Source: Ligustrum vulgare
Taxonomy: Eukaryota > Streptophyta > Magnoliopsida > Lamiales > Oleaceae
Assembly: GCA_963555705.1 (NCBI GenBank)
Contig: OY743183.1
Coordinates: 46,117,466 to 46,181,465, forward strand
Direction of reading: 5' to 3'
Length of the DNA stretch: 64,000 bases
Shown here: positions 10,979 to 23,470 of the stretch, in pieces
Numbering within the stretch: the first letter of the stretch is position 1
Layout of the letters: every line of letters starts with the position of its first letter
Made by a program: the position numbers and the translations under genes
Notes under the pieces: generated by a model
What the model was told of the DNA's origin: nothing
The model's database searches: none
Seen by the model: the letters and a program-made list of their open reading frames with translations, nothing else

Positions 10979-11340
10979 ATGGTAACTTCTGGTACCGTTT
11001 AATAAAATATTTTTATTAACATCCAACAACTTTTTGGTAATGGTAACTTACGGTACCATTTTAAAATATTATCTAACTTTTGGTAATGTTAACTTCTAGT
11101 ACCAATTCTCGAAATATCAAATAACAATAATATCAAATTTATAAAAGCAGAAATATTTAAAACCAGTAGAACCAATCATATAGATGGTAATGTAATATTT
11201 ATATTTAAAACTGATAAAACCAACCATATAAGTGATAACGTAATATGTTTATTTAAAACTGATAAAACCAACCATATAGGTGGTAACGTAATATGTATAT
11301 TCAAAACTAAAAAAATCAACCATATAGATGGTAACAACAT
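10979..11340 (+). repeat. Two minisatellite blocks
   Basis: The first block (10979-11103) repeats a phrase built around GGTAACTTCTGGTACC about three times. The second (about 11155-11335) has three to four copies of a 57-bp unit containing ACCAACCATATA and GGTAACGTAATAT. The blocks are AT-rich and non-coding. Confidence 0.7.
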
Positions 11341-12797
11341 AATGAAATAATTACCTTTCATAAGTGAGCGAGTCATATCTTCAAATCCAGTCAAGGTATT
11401 CATAATAGTCTAGTTCGTTTACGATAATGAGTCATATTTGGTCAAGATATAAATTCAGTCTATAATAACTCAATACATCACGACATGGTAATACTTATTT
11501 TATTCGTACCTTGTTTAAACTTTTAATTTATCTTATTGATCACATATTAATCGTTAATTTACGATTAATATACTTTTACATATTACCAAGGGCAAAATCA
11601 TCCATATTTTAATATATTGCTCATATGGATAAATTGAAACAGTCAATAGGTTTGAAAGTTAATTTAGAACAAACTTACTTTTGGTCCGAAGTTTAAAATC
11701 CAGTCGGAAGTGCTTCAAAAATAGTTTTTAAGAAATCGCCACGTTCGACCACCGAAAAATGTTCAAAACTACACCAAACAGAAAAGTAAGACCATAGAAA
11801 AATCCAAAATATCGAGACATACAAACTGCCTTTTGTCACCATTGCCAGAAACTATCTCACATGCCACGCGCCGTGGCGCTAGTGACTCTGCCGTCGTCAC
11901 ACACCAGCGCCAGAGATTCGTCTCGTCATCATGATTCTAGATTTGGTCTCCGATCGTTGATTGGATGTACCATTTGGTGTAGATCTGATTTGAAAGTTTT
12001 GGATTATACAATTTCTCCAATTTCTCTATGGATTCGGAATTGATCTTTCGGATCCACGAGATATAAGTGATTTTCTAACGCCAAAAACACTAGATTTGAA
12101 AAAAGAAATGTTGATTAATAATAATCAGGTTTCTAATACAGAGGTTCATCAGTTAGATGCAACTGTAAAGCATACTCACGTCTTTTTACTCAATTGGCTA
12201 GAGGCTCGTGTTGATAACATTTTGTAAAACTACCAAAATCTAGAGAGAGATATGAAGATATATAGAGAGATATTTAAGAGAATTTCTCATTCCAATTGTG
12301 TGTTTCATTTACAAACGTAAGTCCTATTTATAGGGGTGATCAATGACACAATTGTAATATTGTAAAGTTTACAAGGGTATAAGGCGAAGGAGGTAGTAAT
12401 TAGGTCGTGTTTCCTTTGCTTTCATGTATCTAAGTCCTAACTATGCTGCTGATATACATTTTTGCTTGTTTCAAATTTGTGAATTCATGTTTAATATTGG
12501 TTTCAAGAATACATTCTATACATAAGAACACAGTTTTAATTTTTGTTTTTAGTTCATATCTCTTGTCTAGAAGAACATCAATGCATTTTCTCTAATTTTT
12601 GATAAAGATTGGGTTAAGCAGCGAGATCCGGGTGCATTTTTTTTAATCAATGGGTAATTGCTGAAGAAGCCATATATTAATCTGAAGTGCCTTTTTGCTG
12701 TTCATTTCAATTTCTATGCCTGTGCAAATTAGGATGGATGGGTCCTCAAATCCTCAACTCCATAATCTGTACAATAGCGAGGCTGATTTTAGGTGAC
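11341..12797. other. Unassigned region with possible Copia LTR fragment on minus strand
   Basis: No gene is supported. Between about 12440 and 12214 the minus strand reads like a Copia LTR: a CCTATAAATAGG TATA context, then CTCTCT-rich sequence, then TTATCAACACGAGCC, which resembles the start of the internal region of some Copia elements. No second LTR or target duplication was found, so this stays tentative. Confidence 0.3.
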
Positions 12798-12805
12798 AAA
12801 ATCAA

Positions 12806-13617
12806 GGTGTTTGCAAAAATATCCAACTTTTGGTATCATAATTGAAACTTACTTCATTTTCAAAAATCACTGAAAAATACTTCAAATTTTTTTTTTGCTG
12901 AAAAATATTGTTTTTATTAGAAGTATCCCAACATGATACTTGTAATACTTTCAGATTTTTGGTATCACAAATGAAGTTTTATCAAAAATTTATGATACTT
13001 TATCTACCATTAAATCAACTATATTCAGCTTTTGTTCTTGAGGAAAATCTGCTATTTTCGATTTTAGAGAAGTACGATCCTTTCTCCATCACGAGTTCTG
13101 TTCTTTGTTCTTGGTCTGGGAACTCTGGGTGTTCAAGATTTGTTGATTTTCATCTCCTCAACAACTATTTGAAGATCCATTTCATCATATTTTGGCATTT
13201 CTAGTTCAGATTTGGGGTTGTTGGTTCATGACCACTGTTCTGAATCCATTACGACCTCGATCAGCTGGAAGCGGTCCCTTCACAATGGGTTGAATTTAGT
13301 GGAGATGAACAAAGAAAAATCTGCAGGGAAATAACAAATCAAGCCTAATGGTGGTTGATGCGAGGTGGTGATGGTTCAATGGTGGTTGATGAGGACGGTG
13401 GCTTGGTGGTTGTGTAGTTGTAGCCTGGTAGGCAGTCGGAGATGGACGAGCAATGTGGTTAGGAAGATGACGAGCAGTGTAACTCCATTGTTGATCAGGG
13501 AACATCCACAGTTCCGGCTTTGGAGTCAAGGGAAGAACACGTATTTTTCAATTTTTCTTTTTTGAGTGGTAAAAATCTATTTAGTATTTTTTTGAAGTAG
13601 AAAGTGCAATTTTCCCC
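12806..13617 (+). mobile_element. Non-autonomous MULE-type element, family T copy 1
   Basis: The element is flanked by AAAATCAA at 12798-12805 and 13618-13625. Including the shared preceding C gives a 9-bp duplication, as in Mutator-like elements. Its 5' end begins GGTGTTTGCAAAAATATCC, and its other end, read inward, is GGGAAAATTGCACTTTC. Inside are several TGATACT/GTATCA words near the 5' end and a GGT-rich segment (13345-13480). It has no transposase. A second copy lies inverted at 54915-55894 with a different 9-bp duplication. Confidence 0.8.
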
Positions 13618-13870
13618 AAAATCAAAGCCTTTGAATCGAAGGCTTCAGATTAGTTTCTTCAAGACACTCAATTATTGCCTCTCTATAGTCAGTTACATAT
13701 TTATTTTTCTTTCTTTTTTGTCCAATTCTCTCAATAGAGATTAGGTTAATGACTGCTTGTGGTGAATAGTAATTTCCATTAATCAAATGTATTGATTATG
13801 TAGGAGGGAAGATGGTCATTCTTGATGCATTTGTGTGATAAAATGGGAAATATTTGATGTATTTTTAACT

Positions 13871-13936
13871 TATGCAATTTATTGGGCTCACGCTAATGGA
13901 TTATATGCAATTTATTGGGCTCACGCTAATGGATTA
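13871..13936 (+). repeat. Perfect 33-bp tandem duplication
   Basis: Two identical 33-bp units beginning TATGCAATTTATTGGGCTCA stand side by side. Perfect identity in an otherwise decayed area points to a recent slippage event. Confidence 0.9.
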
Positions 13937-13984
13937 TAGCATAAAAACTATAGTGAATTTTCGACTATTTAGTATGATGTTTGT

Positions 13985-14340
13985 TTTTGTCAACTCCACG
14001 TTGGTGGTGATGGTTTTAGGTGGTGGTAATAATTAATTACAAAATGAAATAAAGTTACACAAAATTGAGATAAAGTTACAATTATATTTTCGACAGTGGT
14101 CCGATGACGGCGGTTTGTGGCGGTGGTTCATTACAAATTACAAATTACACTAATGTTTTACTATTCATAAGTTACAATTGTAATTAATTACAAAATTGAA
14201 ATAAAGTTACAATTGTAAGTAATTATAAAACTCGATTCTAAAAATTATTTTGATACTTTTGTAATTAGTTACAAATCATCTGATTACAAAAATTTTCATA
14301 TCTAAATGTTTGTAATTATTAACTTAACCCAAAAATCTTT
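13985..14340 (+). repeat. ATTACAA/GTTACAA motif array beside GGT-rich DNA
   Basis: After two short GGTGGT stretches, more than ten words of the type ATTACAA, GTTACAA or TTGTAAT crowd 300 bp. The layout resembles the MULE families in this window, but I could not find element ends or a target duplication. Confidence 0.45.
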
Positions 14341-16739
14341 CATTAATAAATATAGGCCCTTAATATGAAATTGTAGATCCAACAATGCTACTCCCACATG
14401 GGCCTTGACAAGTTGGTTCACAATCGGGGACGAAAATGACCACAATGTCCATAGCTGAAACAAAAACAACATAAAAGTCAGACTACAGAGAAAACACTTA
14501 TCTCATCCACCTGAACAGGAAAAATATTCAACCAATATTTAAACATTCTCATTCCATTTCTAAGCGATTTCAAAGCATTAAGAGGAGTGAAATTTCAAAA
14601 TTTATGGAAGAAATTGAAAGTCTCAGGTTCGAATATGTTATTTTTGTGGCCAAATTAAGGTGTTGAAAAGGGATTTTTGGAATCTGTATCCCACCAGTTT
14701 GTGATTTCAAATTTAGAAATCGAGTTGTTATTGAAGAAATTTAAAGTCTCAATTGTGAATCTGTTCATTTTGTTGCTTGATTAAGGTGTGGAATTTGAAG
14801 TTTGTCGAACTCACCGTGAAGGATTACTGCACTATTAATTATGTTGAATCACACACAAGAAAATGCTTAATGTCATCCACCATTTTTAATGTGTTTGCAT
14901 TTGTTTGTGCTTGTCATTATCTTAAATATTCTCAGTGCTTTATTGATCGGTGATCAAATCCTCAAGGAACCAATAATGTTCAAAAGAAGTATATCAAACC
15001 AACGTTGCCTCCTCCACTTAAAGAACGAAAAAAATCACTTCAAATTGATTATTTCTTCAAACAAAAGCTCATTAAAAAATTGAATGTAGAAATGAGAAAT
15101 TTTTCTGAAGTAATGTCCATTAGATTGCAGTTCACAAAATACATCCACCAAGAGAGGTTCAGGATCTTATTCGAAATCACAAATGCTTAAATCTTAATAA
15201 GTTCATGTTTACTAAAGGGACATTGTCGCTGCAATGAAATTGTACTTCACACAACATGAAGAAAAGGCCAAATCCTATCAAGCATATAGAATGTATAAAT
15301 GAGCAACTTCTAGAGACACTGCACAAGAAAGATCCGGGATCCAGTGTCTTGAGAGAAGCATGTTTTCTTAGTACTCAAGCGACTATAGATGAGAGTCCAA
15401 CAAGAACTTGGCCATCAATATTATTTATCCTTTCATATGCACTTCGACTTAATGATCAACCCTCTTTTCTCCCAGTTTCTGCACATCTTCGGGAGAAAGG
15501 ATCTTGATATACAAGACATTATTCTCAAGGCCATGTACATTTCATTCACTTTGGTAAGTTTTGAAGTAGTCATTTTTCAAATCCAAGGAGAAGCACATCA
15601 TTCTCCATGACGAAGAATACAAACTGCCAAATTAAATGTTAACATAGTAACTATTAAATACCAAATCTGAATAAATAATTACTCCAACTGCAATAACCAC
15701 AATATAAAAAATCATTAATCAAGGTTAAAACATTGACATCCAATGCAGAAAAGAAAACATAATATCAATAATAGTGGTATTGATATTGAGAGATTACAAT
15801 TTGTAATAATAATATCGAGAAATTACACACTGCAAATCACTCTCCATTGTAGGATTGTCATGTATGAGATGATGGCAATCTTCATCGTGGGGAAGCTATG
15901 GTGCAAAGGTTGGCAGAAGTGGTTGACTCATCTCATAAAGTGTAATCCAGTTGACCTCGTACGCTTCACCCTACGGTAGTAATTGAGCACCCTGTGAATT
16001 ATGAATTGTAAGCATAATTTTGGAGAACATGTAATTAAAAAATAGGAAAACAATTTTAGTTTATGGTTAGATTATTTTATTGGTAGTATGTGTGGTTGAA
16101 AATACATTTAAAAAAGAAATTTTGAATAATGAGTACCAAACAGGGAGTTGTTTGACCAAAAAAGTTAATACAACTACAAAATCAAATTTCGCTGTGTGTA
16201 CGTACCATTAGTTTCCGCGAGTAAGAGAACGGATTCAACAATTGAAATTGTATTTCTGTTGGCAGTTACGTGATAGAAGGAATCTTTCTCCCATTGTTTT
16301 GATCGGGGCCTTCCCTTTGGTTGATTTTGAAGGTCCCTAATTGAATACCATATTTTCAATTCAACAGATATATATATATATATAACTTTATTCGAGAGAA
16401 AGATAGTAACTTGAATGCATACCTTGATTTTTTCGTATTCGTCTCCAATGGACCCTTTTTCGCAACTTCCTGGGACCTCCATGTGTTTTTGTACATTGAG
16501 GATCTAGTATTACTTCAGTTGATGTCTTGTCCACTATTCCACAATCGGAGGTGATTGAAAGACTTCCATGTGATATGCAATTGCAACCTCAACTATTCCT
16601 CGTTCTCCCAAGATTTAAATCACTCATATGAAGTTTTATCCAGTCCATGTTAGCAAGTTATCCATTTTCTTGAACACTTTACACAATTTATCATACCTGA
16701 ACTGTGTAGAACTATTAATTGAACCAGCATAGTTAATCT
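14341..16739. other. Unassigned AT-rich region
   Basis: Short ORFs at 14889-15610 have no recognisable motifs. A phrase resembling GAAATTGAAAGTCTCA occurs near 14612 and again, altered, near 14738. A MITE-like phrase ends near 16140 (ACCAAACAGGGAG). No gene is supported. Confidence 0.35.
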
Positions 16740-18940
16740 TCATCCTATTGTATGATCTGAATACATCTCTTCTCCATCTCTTGAGTATGTAACTATCAGG
16801 AAGTACTTTCACATCATCTTAAATCTGTAAAGGGAGAATTTCCTGCAAATGGTACCTCTAAATTCGAACAAGTGACAACTGCAAATAATGTGACATTTGC
16901 CGCTCTCATAAATTACGATGACATTCTTTCTCTTTGAAAAATAATGTAATATGATATCCTCTCGAAAAATGTATCTTGTTCCTGGATATCCATCCTAGGT
17001 GGAGATAACATTGCAATACACCTTTCTCGTGAGCTTTTCATGGAATTCATTAAATTTTGAAATCGTGTAAACATCTTGGAACTGTTTCTCCAAATCATAC
17101 CTAGTCGCACAAGGGACCATCTAAGAATACGACTTGAAATCTGCTTGGAACTCCTCAACTTTACACCTCAATGGTTGTTCATATTGTTCAACGATTGCTT
17201 CAATGAGGTTTTGGAATGGATATACCCATCGAATAATGAATTTATACACCCAGTTCATTGCGTAGTTGATATCCCAACCAAAAAAATAGTTCTCAAAAAG
17301 CATAGAGATGGCAATGGAATGGGTACCCCATCCCGCCCCCATGAGAAGATGATCAAAACCATACCCACCCCATTACCCGTTAAATCAAAACGGGACGGGT
17401 ATCAAAATTGGGCATCGCAGCCCTGACCCACCCCACCCTGCCCCGACCCTATTTTTTTTTAACATAGTTTTCTTCAAGTTTCTAACTTTTTTCTCACTCA
17501 AAAGAAGTAAAAATCAAAAGAATCAAGTATCTAATTCATCACAGAATCAAAGATGTCATCATAAACAAAAAAATTGTATCTTAAAAGTGTATTGTTTGCA
17601 TTTTGTGAATTAATTTTTTTTAATGTAAATAAATTTGCAGGGCGGGTCAACCAAAACCCTCCCCGCCCCAAACCCGTTTCGAGTAATTGATATCAAGCCT
17701 AAACCCGCCCCATCGATCAGGCCCCATCAAGTTCAGGTCGAAATGGGTTTTTTTGCCATCCCTAAGCATGGTACCCAAAGTCGTCTCTTTCGGTACAAAC
17801 CTGATGAAAAATATTGTTCATCTAGACATCCATATCAAGCATCGATCCCCATCCCTTTTCTAATTCATCTGGGATTTGGGATTCATATATCACTTCTTGT
17901 ACAGTATGAAATACTGATCCCGTTTGTGGATGATGACCAATTTTTTCAAGCAGTTTCTTTGATATGTGCCACAAGCACCACCTATTCTTCGTTTTTGGAA
18001 ACATAATTTGAATTACATTTTACATAGCCCTATCTTGATCAATAATGATGCCATCAGGGACTACCTCATTCATACACTCCAAACACATCCTAAACAATCA
18101 AACAAACGTCTCTTTGTCCTCATTTGATATCAAACCACACCCGAGTAATGTCGAATGCCCATGATAGTTCACACCAACAAATGGGGCAAATGGCATTCAT
18201 ACCTATTCGTCAAATAAGTGGAGTCGAATGCGACAACATCCCCAAACTCAATGTATGCAAGTCTTCAGCTATTATTTGCCCACAACTCATCCTTCAAACG
18301 AGATCCATCTTCTAAATCCACGTTGAAGAGGAAACTAGGGAAAATCTTCTGCATTTGTGAAAAATTCGATTGTATTGCAACGACATCACCTTCTCCGAGT
18401 CTTAATCGTCGAACATTATCAATGTAGTTTATTCAATCCTTTTTGATGAATATGAGCTCTTCAATCCACTCGCTTCAACAACACTGAGTTGAAACTTTTT
18501 TGCATCGGAGTTCTAGCTATATCATTTACTTCAAGCTTGTGTTTCACTTGATCATTTACATCGATACAACCTCAATTTTGTTGGACTTGTCATGTGATTA
18601 TGCTCAAGAAAAAATCTTGTAACAAGCATGTACCTGAAACATCTAAGCAAATTGTGATCTTAGCCTTACATCCTGTTTGCATTGTCGTGTGGGGATTCAA
18701 AGAATTGCTTCTACTAGCTTTCTTCCCTTCTCTGCTGCAAGTGAATGTTGCATTTGTTAAAATTCCTTCTAGGCCTTTTTTGAAATTTCTTTTACGCACA
18801 AGGAAGCCCACCTTGGAAGCATAATGCATGTAGAAATCAAATGCTTCATCACAACATGTGAACTTCATCCCAACTTTCGGGACAATCTCCATAACCTCAT
18901 TCGTAATTTCTTCATTCACTCCAACCCAATTATCCGGCAT
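16740..18940 (-). pseudogene. FRS-like: FAR1-related / MULE transposase-like pseudogene
   Basis: On the minus strand, from 18940, there is a FAR1-type zinc-ribbon start (GMKFTCCDEAFDFYMHYASK, then a VRKRN motif and a conserved cysteine). Next comes the linker GEGDVVAIQSNF (about 18400), a transposase core with FGDVVAFDSTY (about 18230) and KNRWCLWHISKK (about 17985), and finally a SWIM-like zinc finger around CHIICSCHLFEFRGTIC (about 16895-16845). These domains in this order define the FHY3/FAR1 family, plant transcription factors derived from Mutator transposases. Several stops and frameshifts are present, and a hAT-like MITE (17303-17764) splits the catalytic part. Whether it was a host gene or an active MULE transposase cannot be decided. 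Confidence 0.75.
17303..17764 (+). mobile_element. hAT-like MITE with GGGGCGG-type interior
   Basis: The left end reads TAGAGATGGCAATGG and the right end TTTTTTTGCCATCCCT, an imperfect terminal inverted repeat. The interior is rich in CCCCGCCCC and GGGACGGG words. AAGCAT borders both ends, shorter than the expected 8-bp duplication. It interrupts the FAR1-related pseudogene. Confidence 0.65.
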
Positions 18941-19239
18941 TAGCTACTTACGATTTGTTTGTTAAAAAATTTGTGTTTAAAAACATGTTTTTTATGTTTT
19001 CGAGGTAAAATATGTGGTTGAAAAGTGGAGAGAGAAAATATATGTCGTAAAAAAAGTGATTTGGAGAATTATGTTGTTTAAAAACATGTTTTTTTTTTTT
19101 TCTTGTTTGCAAAATAGATGCTTAATTCTCACACTATCTTCATCCGCATGTACCTGAATCTTATAAAAAATTGGATATAATCATGAATGCAAATATGCTA
19201 AACTAAATAGAACACATATATGGATGGAAATTTGAACAG
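18941..19239. repeat. MITE-like sequence downstream of the FRS start
   Basis: The segment with GTTTAAAAACATG near 18973 and its repeat near 19076, together with GTGGTTGAAAAGTGGAGAGAG, resembles the reverse complement of short repeats at 31960, 37540, 37690 and 37820. It is likely one small DNA-transposon family. Confidence 0.4.
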
Positions 19240-20262
19240 TCTTAACCAAAAATAGCGGTGAACCGAACCTAATTGTGCAAAAAAAAAAAAAAAATCGAAG
19301 CGATGGGGCAGGTATGGTATGCTAATTTAATGACCCGATTTTTGGTGGGGTGGGTATGGTAATTGTGTCGGTGCTCGGAGCCGAACCGAATAACCGATTA
19401 AAAAAAAATGATTTTGGGCTATATTTAAAACTTAAAAAGCTCAAAATTAGAGTCTATATTTAAAAGTCAATTAGTCAACCTACATGACCAAAGCCTAATC
19501 CAGATCCATTAACCCTAAGTTTATAGTCATTTGAATATCTGATTCATTCATCTCCACTCCCTCAGTCAATCTCTATTTCGGCATACGACAATTCCCCACA
19601 GACTGTACATGAAGAATATTGTTGGCTGGTATTAGTATAATGTTGTTAGATAATAAGCTGCTTCTAGAAAATGCGTAAGTGAATGGTGTTGAAAGGGGAC
19701 TTTGTATATGGAGGGTTATACTAGCGTTATGCTCTCAAATTAGCTTCAACATGAGAACTTATTTGAGTAACTTGGTTTTCCTTTGGTTTTTCAACGTGCT
19801 TTATTATCAACTTTTATCTGTTAGTATGTTCTTAGAAATATTTAGGTCACAACCGAAGTTATGCTGTTTTACTGTTTTTCAATGAATAGTTTGAAATCTA
19901 TCGAAACTTATACTCTTTTGTTATACTAATATGGTTATGCTCGTAATATTATTTACTAAATTCGAATTTTGAATTTGAGAATTTGGATATTGTTTGCATT
20001 TCGCATTTAAATTTAAGATATTGTTAGCAAAATATTCTTAGTATTGTCATGTTTTTTTTTTTTTTTTAATAACGATCTTTTCAGTTGGACTTGTAAAAAT
20101 TAATTTATGTTTAAATGGTTATTAACAGCACCGAACAGAGTTATGAACCGAAACCACACCGACTAAACTTAGGTAGTTATGGTATAGGCAAAAAAAATGG
20201 TGGTTGGTTTATGATTTTGGACGAACCGACCTCGAACCGAACCGTTGCCATCACTAAACACA
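19240..20262 (+). mobile_element. hAT-like element with CCGAACC-type interior
   Basis: The right end, GAACCGAACCGTTGCCATCACTA, matches the terminal pattern of the other TGGCAA elements. The left end is less clear (TAGCGGTGAACCGAACC near 19254). CCGAACC, GGTTCGG and related words occur near both ends while the middle is AT-rich. No target duplication was found. Confidence 0.45.
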
Positions 20263-21320
20263 TACATAAATGAAGAATTTAGGGCTTTTCAACTTCAACG
20301 GGCACAGTAAATTAAGGTAATAGTCTTACCAAAGTCTACATTGGTGCTAACAATATGTAGAAACGTTTCTTTGTCAATAGTCGGTCTCATGCGTTGCATC
20401 ATCTGGTCTAGTAAGGTTGCAATCGTCGAAGTCGAGAGGTTCCAGTGGGTGAGTGGTGGGGGATGGTGTTTCGGTGTGTCTCGGTGAGGTTCAACTTTTA
20501 TTCCTCAACTTCTTTCCTTTCAATTCGTACAAGTTGGTCCTTCCTCGTTATTGCACGCTAGTATTTGTCTTCTAATTTAATCAATTGATGTCCTTACACT
20601 TTTGAATTTTCTCGATTATGTCATCGCTCTCTTTATATCTTCAATTAAACCATTGAACTTCTGAGTTCTTCCAATTTAGCTGCACTTTGATTCCCAATTG
20701 GCTTCACCAACTTCCAAATTGTATATTTTAGTCTAAATTGATCATTATTTGCCTCCATTGATTCATTCTCTCGATCTTGGGATAAAAAATGAAATAAAAA
20801 CAAATAACAACTAAATCAGTAGCTTTTATTCTTAAACGACAATATATTTCCCTTTTTTAGTATATAAATAAGTGTATAAAATATACTTATCACAACATTT
20901 TTTTGATACTAGGTTATTTACGCAAGAATGTTTAATCAGCGATAGGTAGTTGTAGGACACGACATGGGACTAACAACTTTTGAAAGTTGATCGGAATATA
21001 TGTTGCAAAGATTTGCTAAGTCGTGTATGTTTATTTAAGGACATTTATCCCCCTGTGCAACTATTACACTAGGTGAGTAATATATGTTATCTAAGCCTAT
21101 ATTGCAATGTCACATTTACATGAAACTTGACTGAATTTTAACTCGTTAATGCTAGGTGTCATGATTGTGTATTATCATACATAGTGTTAACTTTCCTTTT
21201 TTGGTAGTCAATTGACAAATCAAATTCTATATAGATATCACTATTTGTAGCTGTGTCGTAATGAGTATGTCTTGTATGTATTTTTCTAAGAATCATAGTG
21301 TGTGATCATACGCGACTATT

Positions 21321-21322
<2 letters not shown>
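20263..21322. other. Unassigned region with one exon-like minus-strand ORF
   Basis: On the minus strand 20480-20328 is open in one frame, contains TIATLLDQMMQRMRPTID, and ends at a GTAAGA donor-like site. This could be an orphan exon, but I cannot assign it. The rest holds nothing recognisable. Confidence 0.25.

Positions 21323-21413
<91 letters not shown>
21323..21413 (+). repeat. (CT)33 followed by (AT)12 microsatellite
   Basis: There are 66 bp of perfect CT repeat, then about 24 bp of AT repeat. Confidence 0.95.
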
Positions 21414-22531
21414 AGATAACATGAATAGTTATACTATATCTGGTTTGTTATGGGACATTAAAGTTACTAAATAACACGTGTGACACCCAGCTTGAAATAG
21501 TTGTTGAGTGTAAAGTAATGTGTTTCTTTACAATTGTTGTTTTGTTAACCTATGTCTATATATTAAGTTATTATTATGCACTTGTTGTGAGATTATATAT
21601 TTTAAATGTTGGTCGATATTATGAGGTTTATTACTAGGTGTGATATTTCCTTCAATATCCGTATGATAATCGGGAGACCTAAAAAGCAAAGAATACGATC
21701 AGAGCAAATGTTGCAACCAAGTAATACGATACGTAAAGTGAAAGGGGTACATTTATAATACAAGGATGTGTAATCAACCATTACTACCGAATCGGATACG
21801 AAAGAGGAAATAAGTTCGTAATGTATCAAACATGGTGATAAGATGTCATTACAAATGCTGGACTGGTAATGATTGCATTAAGCTTAATTCTAACACCTAT
21901 TGTATTCTATTCAAAAATATTAACTTTGACGTGAATTTAATGTTAAAAAAAATAGTTTTTTGGTTTGAAATGCACGTTTACAAAGTAATGGAAGAACAAT
22001 ATGTTTTTTTTTTGTTTTAAATTTCAAACAAGCATAATTATGAACAAAATATCGAGCATCGCAGTATGATGGATGTTTATATTGCAGTCACAATAAATCA
22101 CATAACTCTAGATGATCTTTGTAAAGTGGAAGAATCTAATGTCATGTTTTCATGAGGAATAAGTGAAAATCTTGCTTATTGATTTTCCAGAAGTATAATA
22201 ATACATTTCAAAAACCCTAAAATCAAAACTAACTAATCAATTTCAATATGATCTTATACTTAAATTCACTATATTATATATTAGATGCTTCATGATCGTA
22301 ACAATGTACACACAACGAACTATGCTGAAACATTATCTTGAGAGTTATAAATATTATGTCGAGAAATATCTTGTGAAGTTCGTGACCTTGTAGAATATCA
22401 AACTATTGTAAGTTTTCATTTTCATTATAGTAAGTTTGAATTTCCATTGTTTTTCCAATCAAGTAATTAATGAGGGAAAATATTTAATTATAAGCAAATT
22501 CATGGCTATTTTCATGTTTCAGTTACAAATA
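21414..22531. other. AT-rich region, no gene seen
   Basis: ORFs on both strands are short and compositionally random. The region may be the body of the Helitron-like element whose end is at 22532 only if that element is in the opposite orientation, which the end motif does not support. Confidence 0.3.
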
Positions 22532-22558
22532 TAAAAGAAACTAGTTATCTACCTGTGC
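22532..22558 (-). mobile_element. Helitron-like 3' terminus on minus strand
   Basis: On the minus strand the sequence reads TGTATTGCACAGGTAGATAA then CTAG followed by T. A short GTGCAA-type stem a few bases before a CTAG end next to T is the usual 3' terminus of plant Helitrons. The body would lie at higher coordinates; no 5' TC end was identified. Confidence 0.45.
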
Positions 22559-22756
22559 AATACACTGATCATAAAATTTTGTATAATTTATTGGCAAAAT
22601 TTGAGGTGATAATTTCGTGACTAAAGCTATAAATTTGTAATTCATTATGATAACCTGAAATATTAGTATTTATATACAAATTAATATATGAGTTCTCACC
22701 TACTTCCAATCCCAAAAAGCAAGGTAACGTCGTACCCATTTATCACATGAAAACTC

Positions 22757-23012
22757 ACCACTGGAAAAAAAATCCAAAAAATGTAGGGGCACATTTATAT
22801 TTAATTTGTGATTTAAATGTGCAAATCTATTATATGTTATCATTATCTGTATATGTAACGTAATGTTAGTGGATATTTTAAATAATTATACAGCAAACAA
22901 CAAATGAGAATTTAGTATGTGTGCAAACTGAAATAGCATGTACAAAGACACTGAGCACATGCAAACACACTACTGAAAAAAAAAATCCAAAAATTTAGGG
23001 AAACATGTATAT
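22757..23012 (+). repeat. Two-copy dispersed repeat
   Basis: A phrase of about 45 bp centred on GAAAAAAAATCCAAAAAATG near 22763 recurs in altered form near 22975, about 210 bp apart. The DNA between is AT-rich without genes. Confidence 0.5.
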
Positions 23013-23035
23013 TAATAAGTAAATAAGTTGTAAAA

Positions 23036-23470
23036 AAATTATTTGTTAAAGTTATTGGTATATATAAATTATATCAAATATTTTAAATGGGTAGAAATTT
23101 ATGCATCAAATAATTACCCATTAAAGTTTATAATATATAATTTAATTTTTAATCAATCACCAATTGTTAAAAAAAATTATTTGTTACAATTATTGGTATA
23201 TATAAATTATATCGAAAATTTTAAATGGGTATAAATTTATGCATTAAGAGCCGTCTGGTGTAGGATATTTTGGAGACAATTTGAATATTTGGGAGAATGT
23301 ATGATTAAAAAGAGATTGAAAAGTGTGAAAGTTGGGGTCCAATAAAAATGTATGATTGAAAATAAGTATAGGAAAAAAGTTGTTCAAAAACCCTGGGACC
23401 AAACGGGGGCTAAATAACTACCCATTGCAGTTTATTATATAATTTAATTTGTGATTATCACCATTTTAAA
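23036..23470 (+). repeat. Two-copy tandem repeat, second copy split by a MITE
   Basis: A unit of about 137 bp starting AATTATTTGTTAAAGTTATTGG (23038) is repeated from about 23175. The second copy is interrupted at GCATTAA by a 163-bp MITE (23248-23410) and resumes with ATAACTACCCATT. Confidence 0.8.
23248..23410 (+). mobile_element. PIF/Harbinger-like MITE with TAA duplication
   Basis: The 163-bp element starts GAGCCGTCTGG and ends CCAAACGGGGGC, flanked by TAA at 23245-23247 and 23411-23413. Three-base TAA or TTA duplications are characteristic of PIF/Harbinger elements. The unfilled version of the site is visible in the neighbouring repeat copy near 23112. A related MITE lies at 44246-44422. 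Confidence 0.8.

Noticed and set aside
17635..18006. 123-codon plus-strand ORF
   Set aside because: It crosses the MITE boundary and is antisense to the FAR1-related pseudogene.
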